7,729 nt of DNA from an uncultured Prevotella sp. (lineage in GTDB: Bacteria; Bacteroidota; Bacteroidia; Bacteroidales; Bacteroidaceae). Where the stretch lies: assembly GCA_937916075.1 (NCBI GenBank), contig CALGHW010000175.1, positions 1-7,729 on the forward strand. Direction: 5' to 3'. The notes under the pieces were generated by a model. It saw nothing but the letters and a program-made list of their open reading frames with translations, was not told the DNA's origin and searched no databases. This document shows, piece after piece, positions 1 through 7,342 of this stretch. Each line of letters opens with the position of its first letter. Position 1 is the first letter of the stretch. The translations under genes were made by a program, and so were the position numbers.

Positions 1-66
1 GAAACCTGCCAACTTTCTCCCAGAAATCAGGCAATTTTCTCTTCGTAATCAGGCAACTCTTTTTTC
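1..66. repeat. Three imperfect 22-bp tandem direct repeats at the left window edge
   Basis: Units at 1-22, 23-44 and 45-66 follow each other without spacers. Units 2 and 3 match at 17 of 22 positions and share the 10-base core AATCAGGCAA (25-34 and 47-56); units 1 and 2 match at 15 of 22. Each unit ends in a pyrimidine-rich tract. The first unit begins at the window edge, so the array may continue to the left. The function is unknown; it could be a protein-binding array, an intergenic repeat family, or a repetitive coding end of a gene outside the window. Short open frames cross it on the plus strand but none can be shown to be real. Confidence 0.55.
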
Positions 67-137
67 TTCACACGAGCGAATGTAATAAAATATCATTATA
101 GTCACGTCATTTCATCACGCTCATGGCAGTAGGGTTT

Positions 138-150
138 GGTAGTCACTACC
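138..150 (-). other. Small hairpin overlapping a tandem stop
   Basis: GGTAG (138-142) and CTACC (146-150) form a 5-bp stem with a 3-base loop. On the coding strand the stem contains the TAG stop of the MG2-family gene, followed directly by an in-frame TGA, giving a double stop. No T-tract follows on the minus strand, so this is not a convincing intrinsic terminator. The remaining bases down to 67 show no gene I can support. Confidence 0.3.
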
Positions 151-2809
151 TGTTGACCACCGCCCTACCATCCTTGGTGATGCCCTCGGCCGAGATAACG
201 AGCTGTCGGCAAGTAGAGTTGTTGTAAAATTCTATCTTGGCCTCACCGTTAGAATCCGTCTTCACATCAGGATTCCAGTAGAGTGTACGACGGTAGTCGG
301 GCATGGGAGGCAACTTACTATAATCAGGCATTTTGAAAGTCTCCGTTTTACTATAACCAATAAAATTGGTATGACGCGTTCCTCGCTGTTTGGCAGGAGT
401 GTCGTGATAAGTGTATAAGAAAACAGTCACAGGACTAAGACCCGACAAAGCAGGAAAATACGCATAGCGTTTCCATATATTTTCATCTTCAGATATATAT
501 ACAGACTTAAAATCTTCCAAATCATCAGGAATAGCTTCATGACTTTCCTGATAAATAATGGCCCCCACCTGACCTTCTGTCTGGTCCATGGCAAACTCGG
601 GGACACCTGTCGCACAAGAATAACAATTATCCAATATCCAGATGACCGGTCTATTCTTATAGGTCAAACCATCAAAAAACAAGCGACGGTTTGGTCTTTT
701 TTTTCTTTGAGCAGCATTTACATCAGCTGGGTTTAACTTGCTTATAATAGACTCTATGCTATTATCCATTTTCTCTGTTATCTCCAAATTCAGATTATCT
801 ATACTTCCCGCAAAAAAATTGTTTCTCGAACGAAGGAAATCAAAAATGTTGTCTTTTTCAATACCCTTGTCCGCCAAAGCATCAGCTTCTTTGGTCATGT
901 CATAACGCAAGATGGCCCGATAAGCTCCTCGCTTCTCGCTTTCCCAACCTGCCCGCGCATTTTCAAAAAGTCCATGCCCCTTTACTTTTATCTCAGGCAA
1001 TAAATGATTCCGCTTGTCTATTGACAACCTTTCCATCATCGAATCTGACTCAATAGCCCAATTCAGCTTCAAAGGCTGAAACAACGGTAATGTCTGCTGC
1101 TCATAAAAAGCCAAAAAGCGAGGTTTCGGAGAGAATTGTCGGTCAACCAACACCCTATAATTTTGCATTTTTCCGCTATTTGATGTTTCAAATAGGGTCG
1201 TCCATTCCCCTTCACAATCAGGAAGGCGAAAAGCATAATATCCAGCCGAATCAGTCTTTCCCGAACCTTTAAGGACTTGCCCGAACTTGTTATAAAGAGT
1301 TGCTCTTAAAGTTATCTTGTTGACTGTCTGTTTTTTCTTAACAGGTCTGATTCTTCCATACATATACAGTCTGTCTTCTATAGGATGTCGCTTAAAGAAC
1401 GTTTTTCGACCTTCCATCTGAGTCACATCATATCTTCTCCATCCTTGGGTCATCATCAACAAATCCACAGCTTGGCGATGTGTATAATCATCTTTCTCCA
1501 AATAATATTTCGGGTTATGAATATAACCTTTCAAATCGGAGGACAACAAAAGCCATGTCGCTACATTTTGATCATTTCCATTTGTTTCCGATTGCCAGTC
1601 CCTTACAGACAAGGAGAAGACCATTTGTGGTAAAGTCTTGGCGCAAAGCGATATTTTCCCATACGGAGACACTGAAGTCTTTGAAACAGTAAGATTTATT
1701 GTGTCTTGATTTGTCGGATAAATAAAGAACATACGTTCAGACAATATATTACCACAACTATCGATCAAAACCATCTGATTCACTCCCTCATTCATGTCAT
1801 GACGGTTAAAACGGCAGCCATTTTCCTTTTCTCCGCTTTTGAAAGAGATAACATCAAAAGCATCTACATTACCCCCATTCATCAAAACCAAGCCCAAAGA
1901 CTGTGGGACATCTTCTGAACGTGATATATTTATAGTCAACCATGTTTCATCCTGCCGAACGGTCATTACGCAACCATCAGGCAATGGCTGAGGCAGTGCG
2001 AAGTCCTGTCCCATTACTGTCATATAAGCCTGCTCCTCTGATGGTGTATAATCAAACACCCCCCTACCTTCTCTTACAGTTTGTACCATGCTTTCCGCTT
2101 GATTTCCAATATATAAAGTTGCTGTAGTATCCACGCCCATACCATTTTGGTCTATTATCTCAAAAGCCATTCTGCTGCACAATCCTTTGATTAAATGCCC
2201 TCCTTCTGGATAGAATCTCACAGATATCTTTTTTCTTGGCAAGCTATCGGTCTCTCTATTGTCAGGCAGACGCTTACGATAATCTTTTTTATCCAAGATT
2301 CTTTTACTGTAATCTCCTTCTGTCTGAGGAGTATTAAACACTGGAAACACACGTGAAAATATACAGGCTGCATCCCAATTAAGCATATATCGCGTGTATG
2401 CTCGCACTTCATAAAACCCACTTGCAAACAAATTTTTCAACTCGATACAGCCCTCCGCCTGACCATCCTTGATATGGAGTTTCTGAGTATCTATGACATC
2501 ACCGCTCGGGTTGAGCAATTCCACATACAGCACTTCGCTCAAATCTGTCCAATGTCGTGTGTCTGCCCTTATAATATAAGCCTTAAACCAGATGGTCTCG
2601 TCCATAAAATAGCCCGTATTGTCAAAATGAAGATAGACCTTCTCCTGCGGGAAATACCTGTTAAAGTTTTCTATGTTACAAACATAAGACATCAACCTAT
2701 CTTTGTTCTTTTGTAATTCATAGCTCTTTATCTGTTGTGCAGGAGCATAACAGATAAAATTAACAGCACACAAAAGGACATAAAATTTCAAATGTAAATA
2801 TCTATACAT
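146..2809 (-). CDS. Exported MG2 (macroglobulin-like) family protein with degenerate plug-like region
   Basis: This 887-residue protein belongs to the Bacteroidota family recognised by the phrase PQEKVYLHFDNTGYF (54-68), which opens an alpha-2-macroglobulin-like MG2 domain (about 53-155). A second beta domain follows from RFYPEGG (198-204). The family motif LLMMTQGWRRYD is at 450-461, a carboxypeptidase-regulatory-like beta domain at about 481-556, and a region in the place of a TonB-receptor plug at about 603-807. The tail (838-875) has the family phrase YRRTLYWNPDVKTD. An N-terminal signal peptide with likely cleavage after APA (22-24) suggests export to the periplasm or outer membrane. I chose the ATG at 2809 because it starts a normal signal peptide. 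An in-frame ATG at 2959 would add 50 residues lacking signal-peptide character, overlap the upstream gene and read through the inverted repeat. It is probably the last gene of the 5542-146 transcript. The biochemical role is unknown; MG domains in related proteins are structural or binding modules. Confidence 0.85.
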   Translation of the reverse strand: MYRYLHLKFYVLLCAVNFICYAPAQQIKSYELQKNKDRLMSYVCNIENFNRYFPQEKVYLHFDNTGYFMDETIWFKAYIIRADTRHWTDLSEVLYVELLNPSGDVIDTQKLHIKDGQAEGCIELKNLFASGFYEVRAYTRYMLNWDAACIFSRVFPVFNTPQTEGDYSKRILDKKDYRKRLPDNRETDSLPRKKISVRFYPEGGHLIKGLCSRMAFEIIDQNGMGVDTTATLYIGNQAESMVQTVREGRGVFDYTPSEEQAYMTVMGQDFALPQPLPDGCVMTVRQDETWLTINISRSEDVPQSLGLVLMNGGNVDAFDVISFKSGEKENGCRFNRHDMNEGVNQMVLIDSCGNILSERMFFIYPTNQDTINLTVSKTSVSPYGKISLCAKTLPQMVFSLSVRDWQSETNGNDQNVATWLLLSSDLKGYIHNPKYYLEKDDYTHRQAVDLLMMTQGWRRYDVTQMEGRKTFFKRHPIEDRLYMYGRIRPVKKKQTVNKITLRATLYNKFGQVLKGSGKTDSAGYYAFRLPDCEGEWTTLFETSNSGKMQNYRVLVDRQFSPKPRFLAFYEQQTLPLFQPLKLNWAIESDSMMERLSIDKRNHLLPEIKVKGHGLFENARAGWESEKRGAYRAILRYDMTKEADALADKGIEKDNIFDFLRSRNNFFAGSIDNLNLEITEKMDNSIESIISKLNPADVNAAQRKKRPNRRLFFDGLTYKNRPVIWILDNCYSCATGVPEFAMDQTEGQVGAIIYQESHEAIPDDLEDFKSVYISEDENIWKRYAYFPALSGLSPVTVFLYTYHDTPAKQRGTRHTNFIGYSKTETFKMPDYSKLPPMPDYRRTLYWNPDVKTDSNGEAKIEFYNNSTCRQLVISAEGITKDGRAVVNR

Positions 2810-2823
2810 AGTAACTATTATCA

Positions 2824-2868
2824 GGGCAGTGTCACACCGCCTTATTAGCATAAAATTTGACACTGCCC
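2824..2868. repeat. Perfect 11-bp inverted repeat upstream of the MG2-family gene
   Basis: GGGCAGTGTCA (2824-2834) and TGACACTGCCC (2858-2868) are exact inverted copies separated by 23 bases, and the match stops abruptly on both sides. It lies in the 67-bp gap after the lipoprotein gene, and the stem base is 14 bases before the ATG at 2809. No T-tract follows the stem on either strand, so an intrinsic terminator is unlikely. It could be an RNA hairpin that sets translation or mRNA stability of the downstream gene, a protein-binding site, or a tiny remnant with transposon-like terminal repeats. I see no target-site duplication in the flanks. Confidence 0.75.
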
Positions 2869-2876
2869 ACTTAAAT

Positions 2877-3524
2877 TTACAACCAACTGATGCTACCTCC
2901 CTTTTCTGTACAATCGCCAGAAAATTCAAAAACAATGATGAATTCTCTGAATCTTCCATAATGATATTCTACAGTTCCCCTAAAGGTTACGCCGCTAAAA
3001 CAGCCATAACAATTATAATCCGTCTTACAATATCCACTGACCATATTGGCTCTTTCCTCAACATAAGCAGTAATACATCCTGCATCTGACACCGCATCTT
3101 TATGAGTATTCCACCTTACTGTACAATGACACACAAATAAATAACCATCGGCAGGCACCTCACAATCACCAAACGTAAAGCTTTCTGCAGCTCTCGTTAT
3201 CGCATTGCGTCTGATAGGATGGGGTAACTCTTTCGTTTCATATACGCCATCCTTTTTTGACACCGACAATTGATATTTTCCACGTACTTTCGCCAAGCCT
3301 TTAAAAAGAGCTTCAATACTATCCATGTTGCAATTTTCATCAAAGGGCTTACTTTTGTCTATAGTCAGATTCAAACCATATTCTTCCGCAAGATTCATAA
3401 TTTTCTGTTCCATTACTTCACGAGCATCCTTGTTTTCGTCTTGAGGATAATCATTTTCTGATGAACAACTGAAATTTAAGCATAAAGCCGTCATTAAAGC
3501 TACAAAATAAAAAATCTTTTTCAT
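2877..3524 (-). CDS. Small cysteine-rich lipoprotein of unknown function
   Basis: The 215-residue product starts with a charged, hydrophobic signal (MKKIFYFVALMTALCLNFSC), and Cys20 is the likely lipidated residue. The lipobox is imperfect (N-F-S before Cys), as is common in Bacteroidota. Acidic residues soon after Cys20 (SSENDYPQDEN) resemble a surface-export signal, which would place it on the cell surface; this is inference. Residues 34-80 look helical. Residues 115-205 look beta-rich and carry eight cysteines (121, 132, 134, 150, 166, 172, 175, 205), suggesting disulfide stabilisation. I do not recognise a named domain. It begins only 23 bp after the transglutaminase-like gene, so the two are very probably co-transcribed, and it precedes the MG2-family gene. 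The start is supported by the signal peptide and by the tight spacing. Confidence 0.8.
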   Translation of the reverse strand: MKKIFYFVALMTALCLNFSCSSENDYPQDENKDAREVMEQKIMNLAEEYGLNLTIDKSKPFDENCNMDSIEALFKGLAKVRGKYQLSVSKKDGVYETKELPHPIRRNAITRAAESFTFGDCEVPADGYLFVCHCTVRWNTHKDAVSDAGCITAYVEERANMVSGYCKTDYNCYGCFSGVTFRGTVEYHYGRFREFIIVFEFSGDCTEKGGSISWL

Positions 3525-3547
3525 TGTCTAATATTTTATAAAGTTAT

Positions 3548-5542
3548 TTACCACCATATTTGTTCTCCATTCTCATATGTGAAGATACGCTCCTGTTTTC
3601 CTTGAGTAACATCACGGAGCAGGAACAATGCATCAGAAGGAACTTTGTCAAACCAAAGCACTCCTTCACGATTTCCTCGTTTTTCCGCTATCATCCGCCA
3701 GTCGTTCTTGTCCCAACAATAAAGTTGGTAAGTGTCCCCCTCACAGATATAGTTTCCGTCATTCCGGGGTATGAAGCGAATTTCTGACAAATGGACAGGC
3801 TCTTCAAACTCCACGCCACACCAACCTCGCTTGGTTGCCTGAAGCGTGAAAGACGTAAGCGGGTCTCCATCATATAGTTTGGCTTGCTCATGTCCTTTTT
3901 CTGTCCATCGATAGCCGAATACCCGTTTGGCAGTGAGGCGTTCACCTTCTTTTCCATAAAGTTCAATCTCCGCTACATTACCATACGAACCGACAGGCGC
4001 CATATAACGAAAATAACGATATTCACCTTTATATTTAGGTTTAATGGAATAAAAACGACTTTCCTTGACATCCTTGGCTACAGCTATTATCAGAGAATCA
4101 CTGAAATTGCTGTTATTGGCCACATGAAACTCCCCATTCTCCATCTGCCGACAATAGTCTTGTTGCTCTACAGTCAAAGTGTATTTACGCACAGCACGTA
4201 AATTCTGAGTATGCTGCATATCAAGGACTATTTCTTTCCGGTTTCCATCTTTATCAAGAATAAAAGGATTTCCTTCAGGAACAAGGTCCCCAATCTTGTT
4301 AATCATGGCAGGAAGATAGACAATACCACGACCTACCTTATGAAAGATAGCTTGATTAACTTCACGCTTGGCAAAGCATACTGGCATCCATTGAGCATCA
4401 TCAAAGACACACAAATAAATCCAAGGAGATTTACGATCTTTAGAAGATTCTGTTAAATTAATAACAACATCTGAAGTTTCTGTATATTTATCCGTCACAT
4501 CCGAAATACAAGGATTGTGCAAATCCTGTGGCACCACACTTGCCATATCCGCACAATATTCATCCATTTCATGTTGTTTTTTAAATGTATGTCTATATAC
4601 TTTAGGTATTTTATGATTGGGACGATAATAAAAATGAACACCTATATTCTCATTTAGTCCAAATGGGATAAAATTGTTTTCGTCTATAAACATAACACCC
4701 CAGGAATGACTTAAACTTCTATTGCCCCATTGTGGGGTGAAGTCTAATGTTGCCGGTAATCCAACAGCTCGTAATTGCGCAATGTTACGTTTGGCATTAG
4801 ACTCACAATTGCCCATACGCATTTTCAGCAACAAACCTAAAGACATCTCTGGCAAATATGTTACAGGATAATAAAGTGCTCCATAAAAGCCCTTGTTTAA
4901 TTCTTTATATAATCCATATTTTGTCGTATAATTTACTTGAGACGACAAAAGATATTTATATCTTTCTAAATATTCTTTAAGATACAATCTGCGCCAGTTA
5001 TCCACAGGTTCATTCAGAATCCGATAAGGAAGTACATATTCACAAAAAAGTGAAAAGCTAAGATTTTTATTCCACGGTTTTTTCCACATATCAAAAGCAC
5101 CATCTATTTGTTTTATCAACAGGTCGGCAGTAAGTTCCTGACAATCCCATTTAATAGATGACGAAGCCAAAAGATTCCCATTTTTAGTTGAAGCATGATA
5201 ATAGGCATTTTTATAGATAGAATCAGCTTGGACTGTATTTGAAAAGACACTATCAATCTCATGGTAATAAGCGTCGATTCCATCGCTGGCATAGCTAAAA
5301 TGTACATCCATATTGGCTATCAGGAAACAGGCGGCCCGGTATTTCAATTCATCATTTTGATAATGTACCAACACCTTTTCCAATTCCGATTTGTTGAGTC
5401 CTGCCATAGAAAGGGTGTGGTTCACCTGGGCAATCATCTCATCGCCCACTGTGCCGGCGTGTGGCGTGCCGCCATAGAGTGGCACGCCACACAACAGCAA
5501 AAGCGTTGCCATGAGCAGGGGTAAAGAGTATATCTTATTCAT
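3548..5542 (-). CDS. Secreted transglutaminase-like protein with C-terminal discoidin-like domain
   Basis: The 664-residue product has an N-terminal signal peptide (about 1-25), so it acts outside the cytoplasm; Cys18 is a poor lipobox candidate. The phrases at about 133-190 (including LPYRILNEP, 171-179) and the C-terminal ending ERIFTYENGEQIWW are typical of a Bacteroides transglutaminase-domain family. The transglutaminase-fold core is at about 230-300: Cys246 in GNCES, His279 in SHSW, and an acidic third residue probably D287 or E298, so a Cys-His-Asp/Glu triad appears intact. Members of this superfamily can be cross-linking enzymes, peptidases or inactive binders, so the reaction is not settled. 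Residues about 500-664 resemble a discoidin (F5/8 type C) domain, usually glycan-binding, with AEIELYG (524-530) and LYDGDPLTSF (556-565). The gene sits 28 bases or so downstream of a strong promoter and leads a probable three-gene transcript. Confidence 0.85.
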   Translation of the reverse strand: MNKIYSLPLLMATLLLLCGVPLYGGTPHAGTVGDEMIAQVNHTLSMAGLNKSELEKVLVHYQNDELKYRAACFLIANMDVHFSYASDGIDAYYHEIDSVFSNTVQADSIYKNAYYHASTKNGNLLASSSIKWDCQELTADLLIKQIDGAFDMWKKPWNKNLSFSLFCEYVLPYRILNEPVDNWRRLYLKEYLERYKYLLSSQVNYTTKYGLYKELNKGFYGALYYPVTYLPEMSLGLLLKMRMGNCESNAKRNIAQLRAVGLPATLDFTPQWGNRSLSHSWGVMFIDENNFIPFGLNENIGVHFYYRPNHKIPKVYRHTFKKQHEMDEYCADMASVVPQDLHNPCISDVTDKYTETSDVVINLTESSKDRKSPWIYLCVFDDAQWMPVCFAKREVNQAIFHKVGRGIVYLPAMINKIGDLVPEGNPFILDKDGNRKEIVLDMQHTQNLRAVRKYTLTVEQQDYCRQMENGEFHVANNSNFSDSLIIAVAKDVKESRFYSIKPKYKGEYRYFRYMAPVGSYGNVAEIELYGKEGERLTAKRVFGYRWTEKGHEQAKLYDGDPLTSFTLQATKRGWCGVEFEEPVHLSEIRFIPRNDGNYICEGDTYQLYCWDKNDWRMIAEKRGNREGVLWFDKVPSDALFLLRDVTQGKQERIFTYENGEQIWW

Positions 5543-5575
5543 TTTTATAGGTTTTAGTATTTCATTTTGTCACTG

Positions 5576-5607
5576 CAAAGTTAAAGAAAAAAGAGATAGC
5601 CTCCAAA
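5576..5607 (-). promoter_or_regulatory. Bacteroides-type housekeeping promoter
   Basis: On the minus strand TTTG (5607-5604) is followed after exactly 20 bp by TAACTTTG (5583-5576). This fits the known Bacteroides primary-sigma consensus of TTTG at -33 and TAnnTTTG at -7 in both sequence and spacing. Transcription would begin near 5570, giving a leader of roughly 28 bases before the ATG at 5542. It is the best promoter match I found in the window and should drive the transglutaminase-like, lipoprotein and MG2-family genes. Confidence 0.75.
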
Positions 5608-5673
5608 TCATGTTCTTGGAGAGCGTCACAGTTTACAATATGTTAGTTCTCTCATTATCAATGCCTTAAAGCT

Positions 5674-5696
5674 GTCACACGGATAAAAAATGTGAC
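5674..5696. other. Weak hairpin after the O-antigen-ligase-like gene
   Basis: GTCACA (5674-5679) and TGTGAC (5691-5696) form a 6-bp stem with an 11-base loop, about 40 bases past the stop at 5738. The T-run lies in the loop rather than after the stem on the minus strand, so it is a poor intrinsic terminator. It could mark a transcript 3' end or be a binding site. A further GTCACA occurs at 5625-5630. Confidence 0.3.
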
Positions 5697-5737
5697 GTTT
5701 GAAACACAAGATTGAATCATTTTTGGTAGCCTTTGAA

Positions 5738-7282
5738 CTATTTTTCCCCATAGCTCCTAACCTCTTCTGTCATTTCTTCCGCCAGCCGTGACTTCACTTT
5801 GACGGGTTTGCTGAGAATAGCCTTTTGCAACTGCCGACAACGGACGGTATCACCTGCGGAACGGTAGACCCGGAACTGCTCATAAAGCGGAGTCAACCGT
5901 GAAGGACACATCGCATGAGCACGTCCGTAATAATACAACGTGGAGTCCTGTTGACCCAATGCGCTGAAGGTATCGCCTAAAAGCAACATCAGGTCATAGT
6001 CGGCCAGCAAAGCTCGACATTCCCTTGCCGTCTGTAAAGCGTCTGAGTAGCGGCCGGCTTCATACTGGCAGAAAGCATAGCTGTAGAGGAAGCGGAAGTC
6101 GTGCCGACGGTGGGGATAGAGCTGCGCATAACGGGGCAGCATCCGTTTCGCCTGGCCATAGCTCACCTTGTCCTGCAGCTGGCGCAACGCCATTTCCTGC
6201 TGTGCACGGCACACGGTCAACGTCCCCAACACGGGAAGGAGCGCCAACAGGAACATACTGACAGACTTTCGACAACGTGACAACGGTTGACGGAAGACGA
6301 CGGCAACTCCCCACGCCAACGTCAGCCAAGTGAAAGGATAGTGGAATGGATAGGAGAACAGCGAGAAAATGCCCAGACACAGCCACACCTGCGACACAGA
6401 AATCGACATCGGGGAGGGATGGCGGAGAGCATAACGCACGACTGTCACGACAAGAAGCAGGACAACGGCCAACCCCACAAGACCGTAATCCGCCGTCACT
6501 GCCAGCCACTCGTTGAGCGGATGGCGGATATTGTCGGCCAGCAGGGCATAGGCACTGTCGGGACAGGACTTGAAATAATCCGCCTGAACATCCATATAAT
6601 GCGCCTCGAAGCCTCCACGACCCCAACCTGTCAGCGGCCGCTGGGCTATCAGCTCACAGCTGCGTTGCAGGATAAACCAACGCCCACGGCTGGAGTCGGT
6701 CTTGAAGCCGAAGACAAACAGCAAAAGGAGAAGGGGCATACCACACAAGAGGGGCTTCCTCATGACCGGCAGAGCCTTCCATACGGAGCAAGCCAACAGA
6801 CAGAGCATCCCCGTGCGGGAGCCTGACCACACGACCGCCACCACACAGAACGCCTTTGACAGCAAGAAGAGCTGCAGCCACGGCTGGCCACAGGTCTTGG
6901 CCTGTCGCCAGCCCAAAGGAAAACTCAGACAGATGCAGGAAACAAAACCGGCCACATTGCCGAAGCTGCCGGCCGTAAACTGTCCATAAGAAGAGGCGAA
7001 ACCCACTTTCTGCAGAAGAAAGAAGGTAGCCTGTAAGCCACAGACAATGACCATAGACGATTCCACGGCCGGCAGGACGCTTCCGTTCTCCTCCTCGTGT
7101 CTACCCCAAAAACGACAAGTGTAATGGAATATTCCCCAGGCTGCCACCGACAAAACCATCGCAAGCCATTTGGGCTCTATCATCGTGTCGGGAAACTTCC
7201 TACTGACCGCAAACACGGAAGAAAGAGCCAAGACAAACACGAATGCCCTCTCTATGGATCTCAGGAGTCGCTGCCTCATCAT
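5738..7282 (-). CDS. O-antigen ligase/polymerase (Wzy_C superfamily) membrane protein with TPR-like tail
   Basis: The 514-residue product has about ten hydrophobic segments between residues 12 and 360. The Wzy_C core includes WSGSRTG (152-158) and then an extracytoplasmic loop of about 195-260 containing SRGRW, PLTGWGRGGFE and HPLNEWL, where His254 matches the conserved loop histidine of WaaL/PglL-type enzymes. Such enzymes use lipid-linked glycans outside the inner membrane to ligate or polymerise them, or to transfer them to protein; sequence alone does not say which. Residues about 390-490 lack membrane segments and look like two to three TPR-type helical repeats, which may bind a partner. 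TAA ends the frame just before the ATG, so the start is 7282 or the adjacent ATG at 7279. An AGGTGGAG sequence (7316-7309) is too far upstream to be its ribosome site. The gene is 60 bp after the partial MG2-family gene and probably co-transcribed with it. Its G+C is visibly higher than its neighbours'. Confidence 0.8.
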   Translation of the reverse strand: MMRQRLLRSIERAFVFVLALSSVFAVSRKFPDTMIEPKWLAMVLSVAAWGIFHYTCRFWGRHEEENGSVLPAVESSMVIVCGLQATFFLLQKVGFASSYGQFTAGSFGNVAGFVSCICLSFPLGWRQAKTCGQPWLQLFLLSKAFCVVAVVWSGSRTGMLCLLACSVWKALPVMRKPLLCGMPLLLLLFVFGFKTDSSRGRWFILQRSCELIAQRPLTGWGRGGFEAHYMDVQADYFKSCPDSAYALLADNIRHPLNEWLAVTADYGLVGLAVVLLLVVTVVRYALRHPSPMSISVSQVWLCLGIFSLFSYPFHYPFTWLTLAWGVAVVFRQPLSRCRKSVSMFLLALLPVLGTLTVCRAQQEMALRQLQDKVSYGQAKRMLPRYAQLYPHRRHDFRFLYSYAFCQYEAGRYSDALQTARECRALLADYDLMLLLGDTFSALGQQDSTLYYYGRAHAMCPSRLTPLYEQFRVYRSAGDTVRCRQLQKAILSKPVKVKSRLAEEMTEEVRSYGEK

Positions 7283-7342
7283 TTATCAGTTTTTGTATCA
7301 CTTGATTACTCCACCTAATATCAATCAACAGGAAAAGCTCAT

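Larger units (their letters stand above)
5543..5737. other. Intergenic region between two transcription units
   Basis: This 195-bp stretch has no open frame worth calling; the longest start-to-stop reading on the minus strand that I checked is 20 codons. It is A+T-rich, and holds the weak hairpin at 5674-5696 next to the end of the O-antigen-ligase-like gene and the promoter at 5576-5607 ahead of the transglutaminase-like gene. This arrangement suggests that the two flanking genes are transcribed separately, or that the second promoter boosts the distal genes. Confidence 0.6.

Noticed and set aside
1..66. CRISPR array
   Set aside because: The 22-bp units are adjacent and imperfect, with no spacers and no cas genes.
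2824..2868. Intrinsic terminator
   Set aside because: The loop is 23 bases and neither strand has a T-tract after the stem.
2810..2959. A longer start for the MG2-family protein at 2959
   Set aside because: The extra 50 residues lack signal-peptide character, overlap the lipoprotein gene by 83 bp and translate the inverted repeat; the ATG at 2809 opens a normal signal peptide.
3538..3545. A second promoter ahead of the lipoprotein gene (TAACTTTA on the minus strand)
   Set aside because: The last base of the -7 box does not match and there is no TTTG at the right distance upstream.
5674..5696. CRP-type operator
   Set aside because: The half-sites point the wrong way (GTCACA then TGTGAC) and the spacing is 11 rather than 6.
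6287..6826. A 179-codon plus-strand open frame, and a 188-codon minus-strand frame at 6060-6626
   Set aside because: Both lie wholly inside the O-antigen-ligase-like gene in other phases, their proteins look like low-complexity shadows, and the high G+C explains their length.
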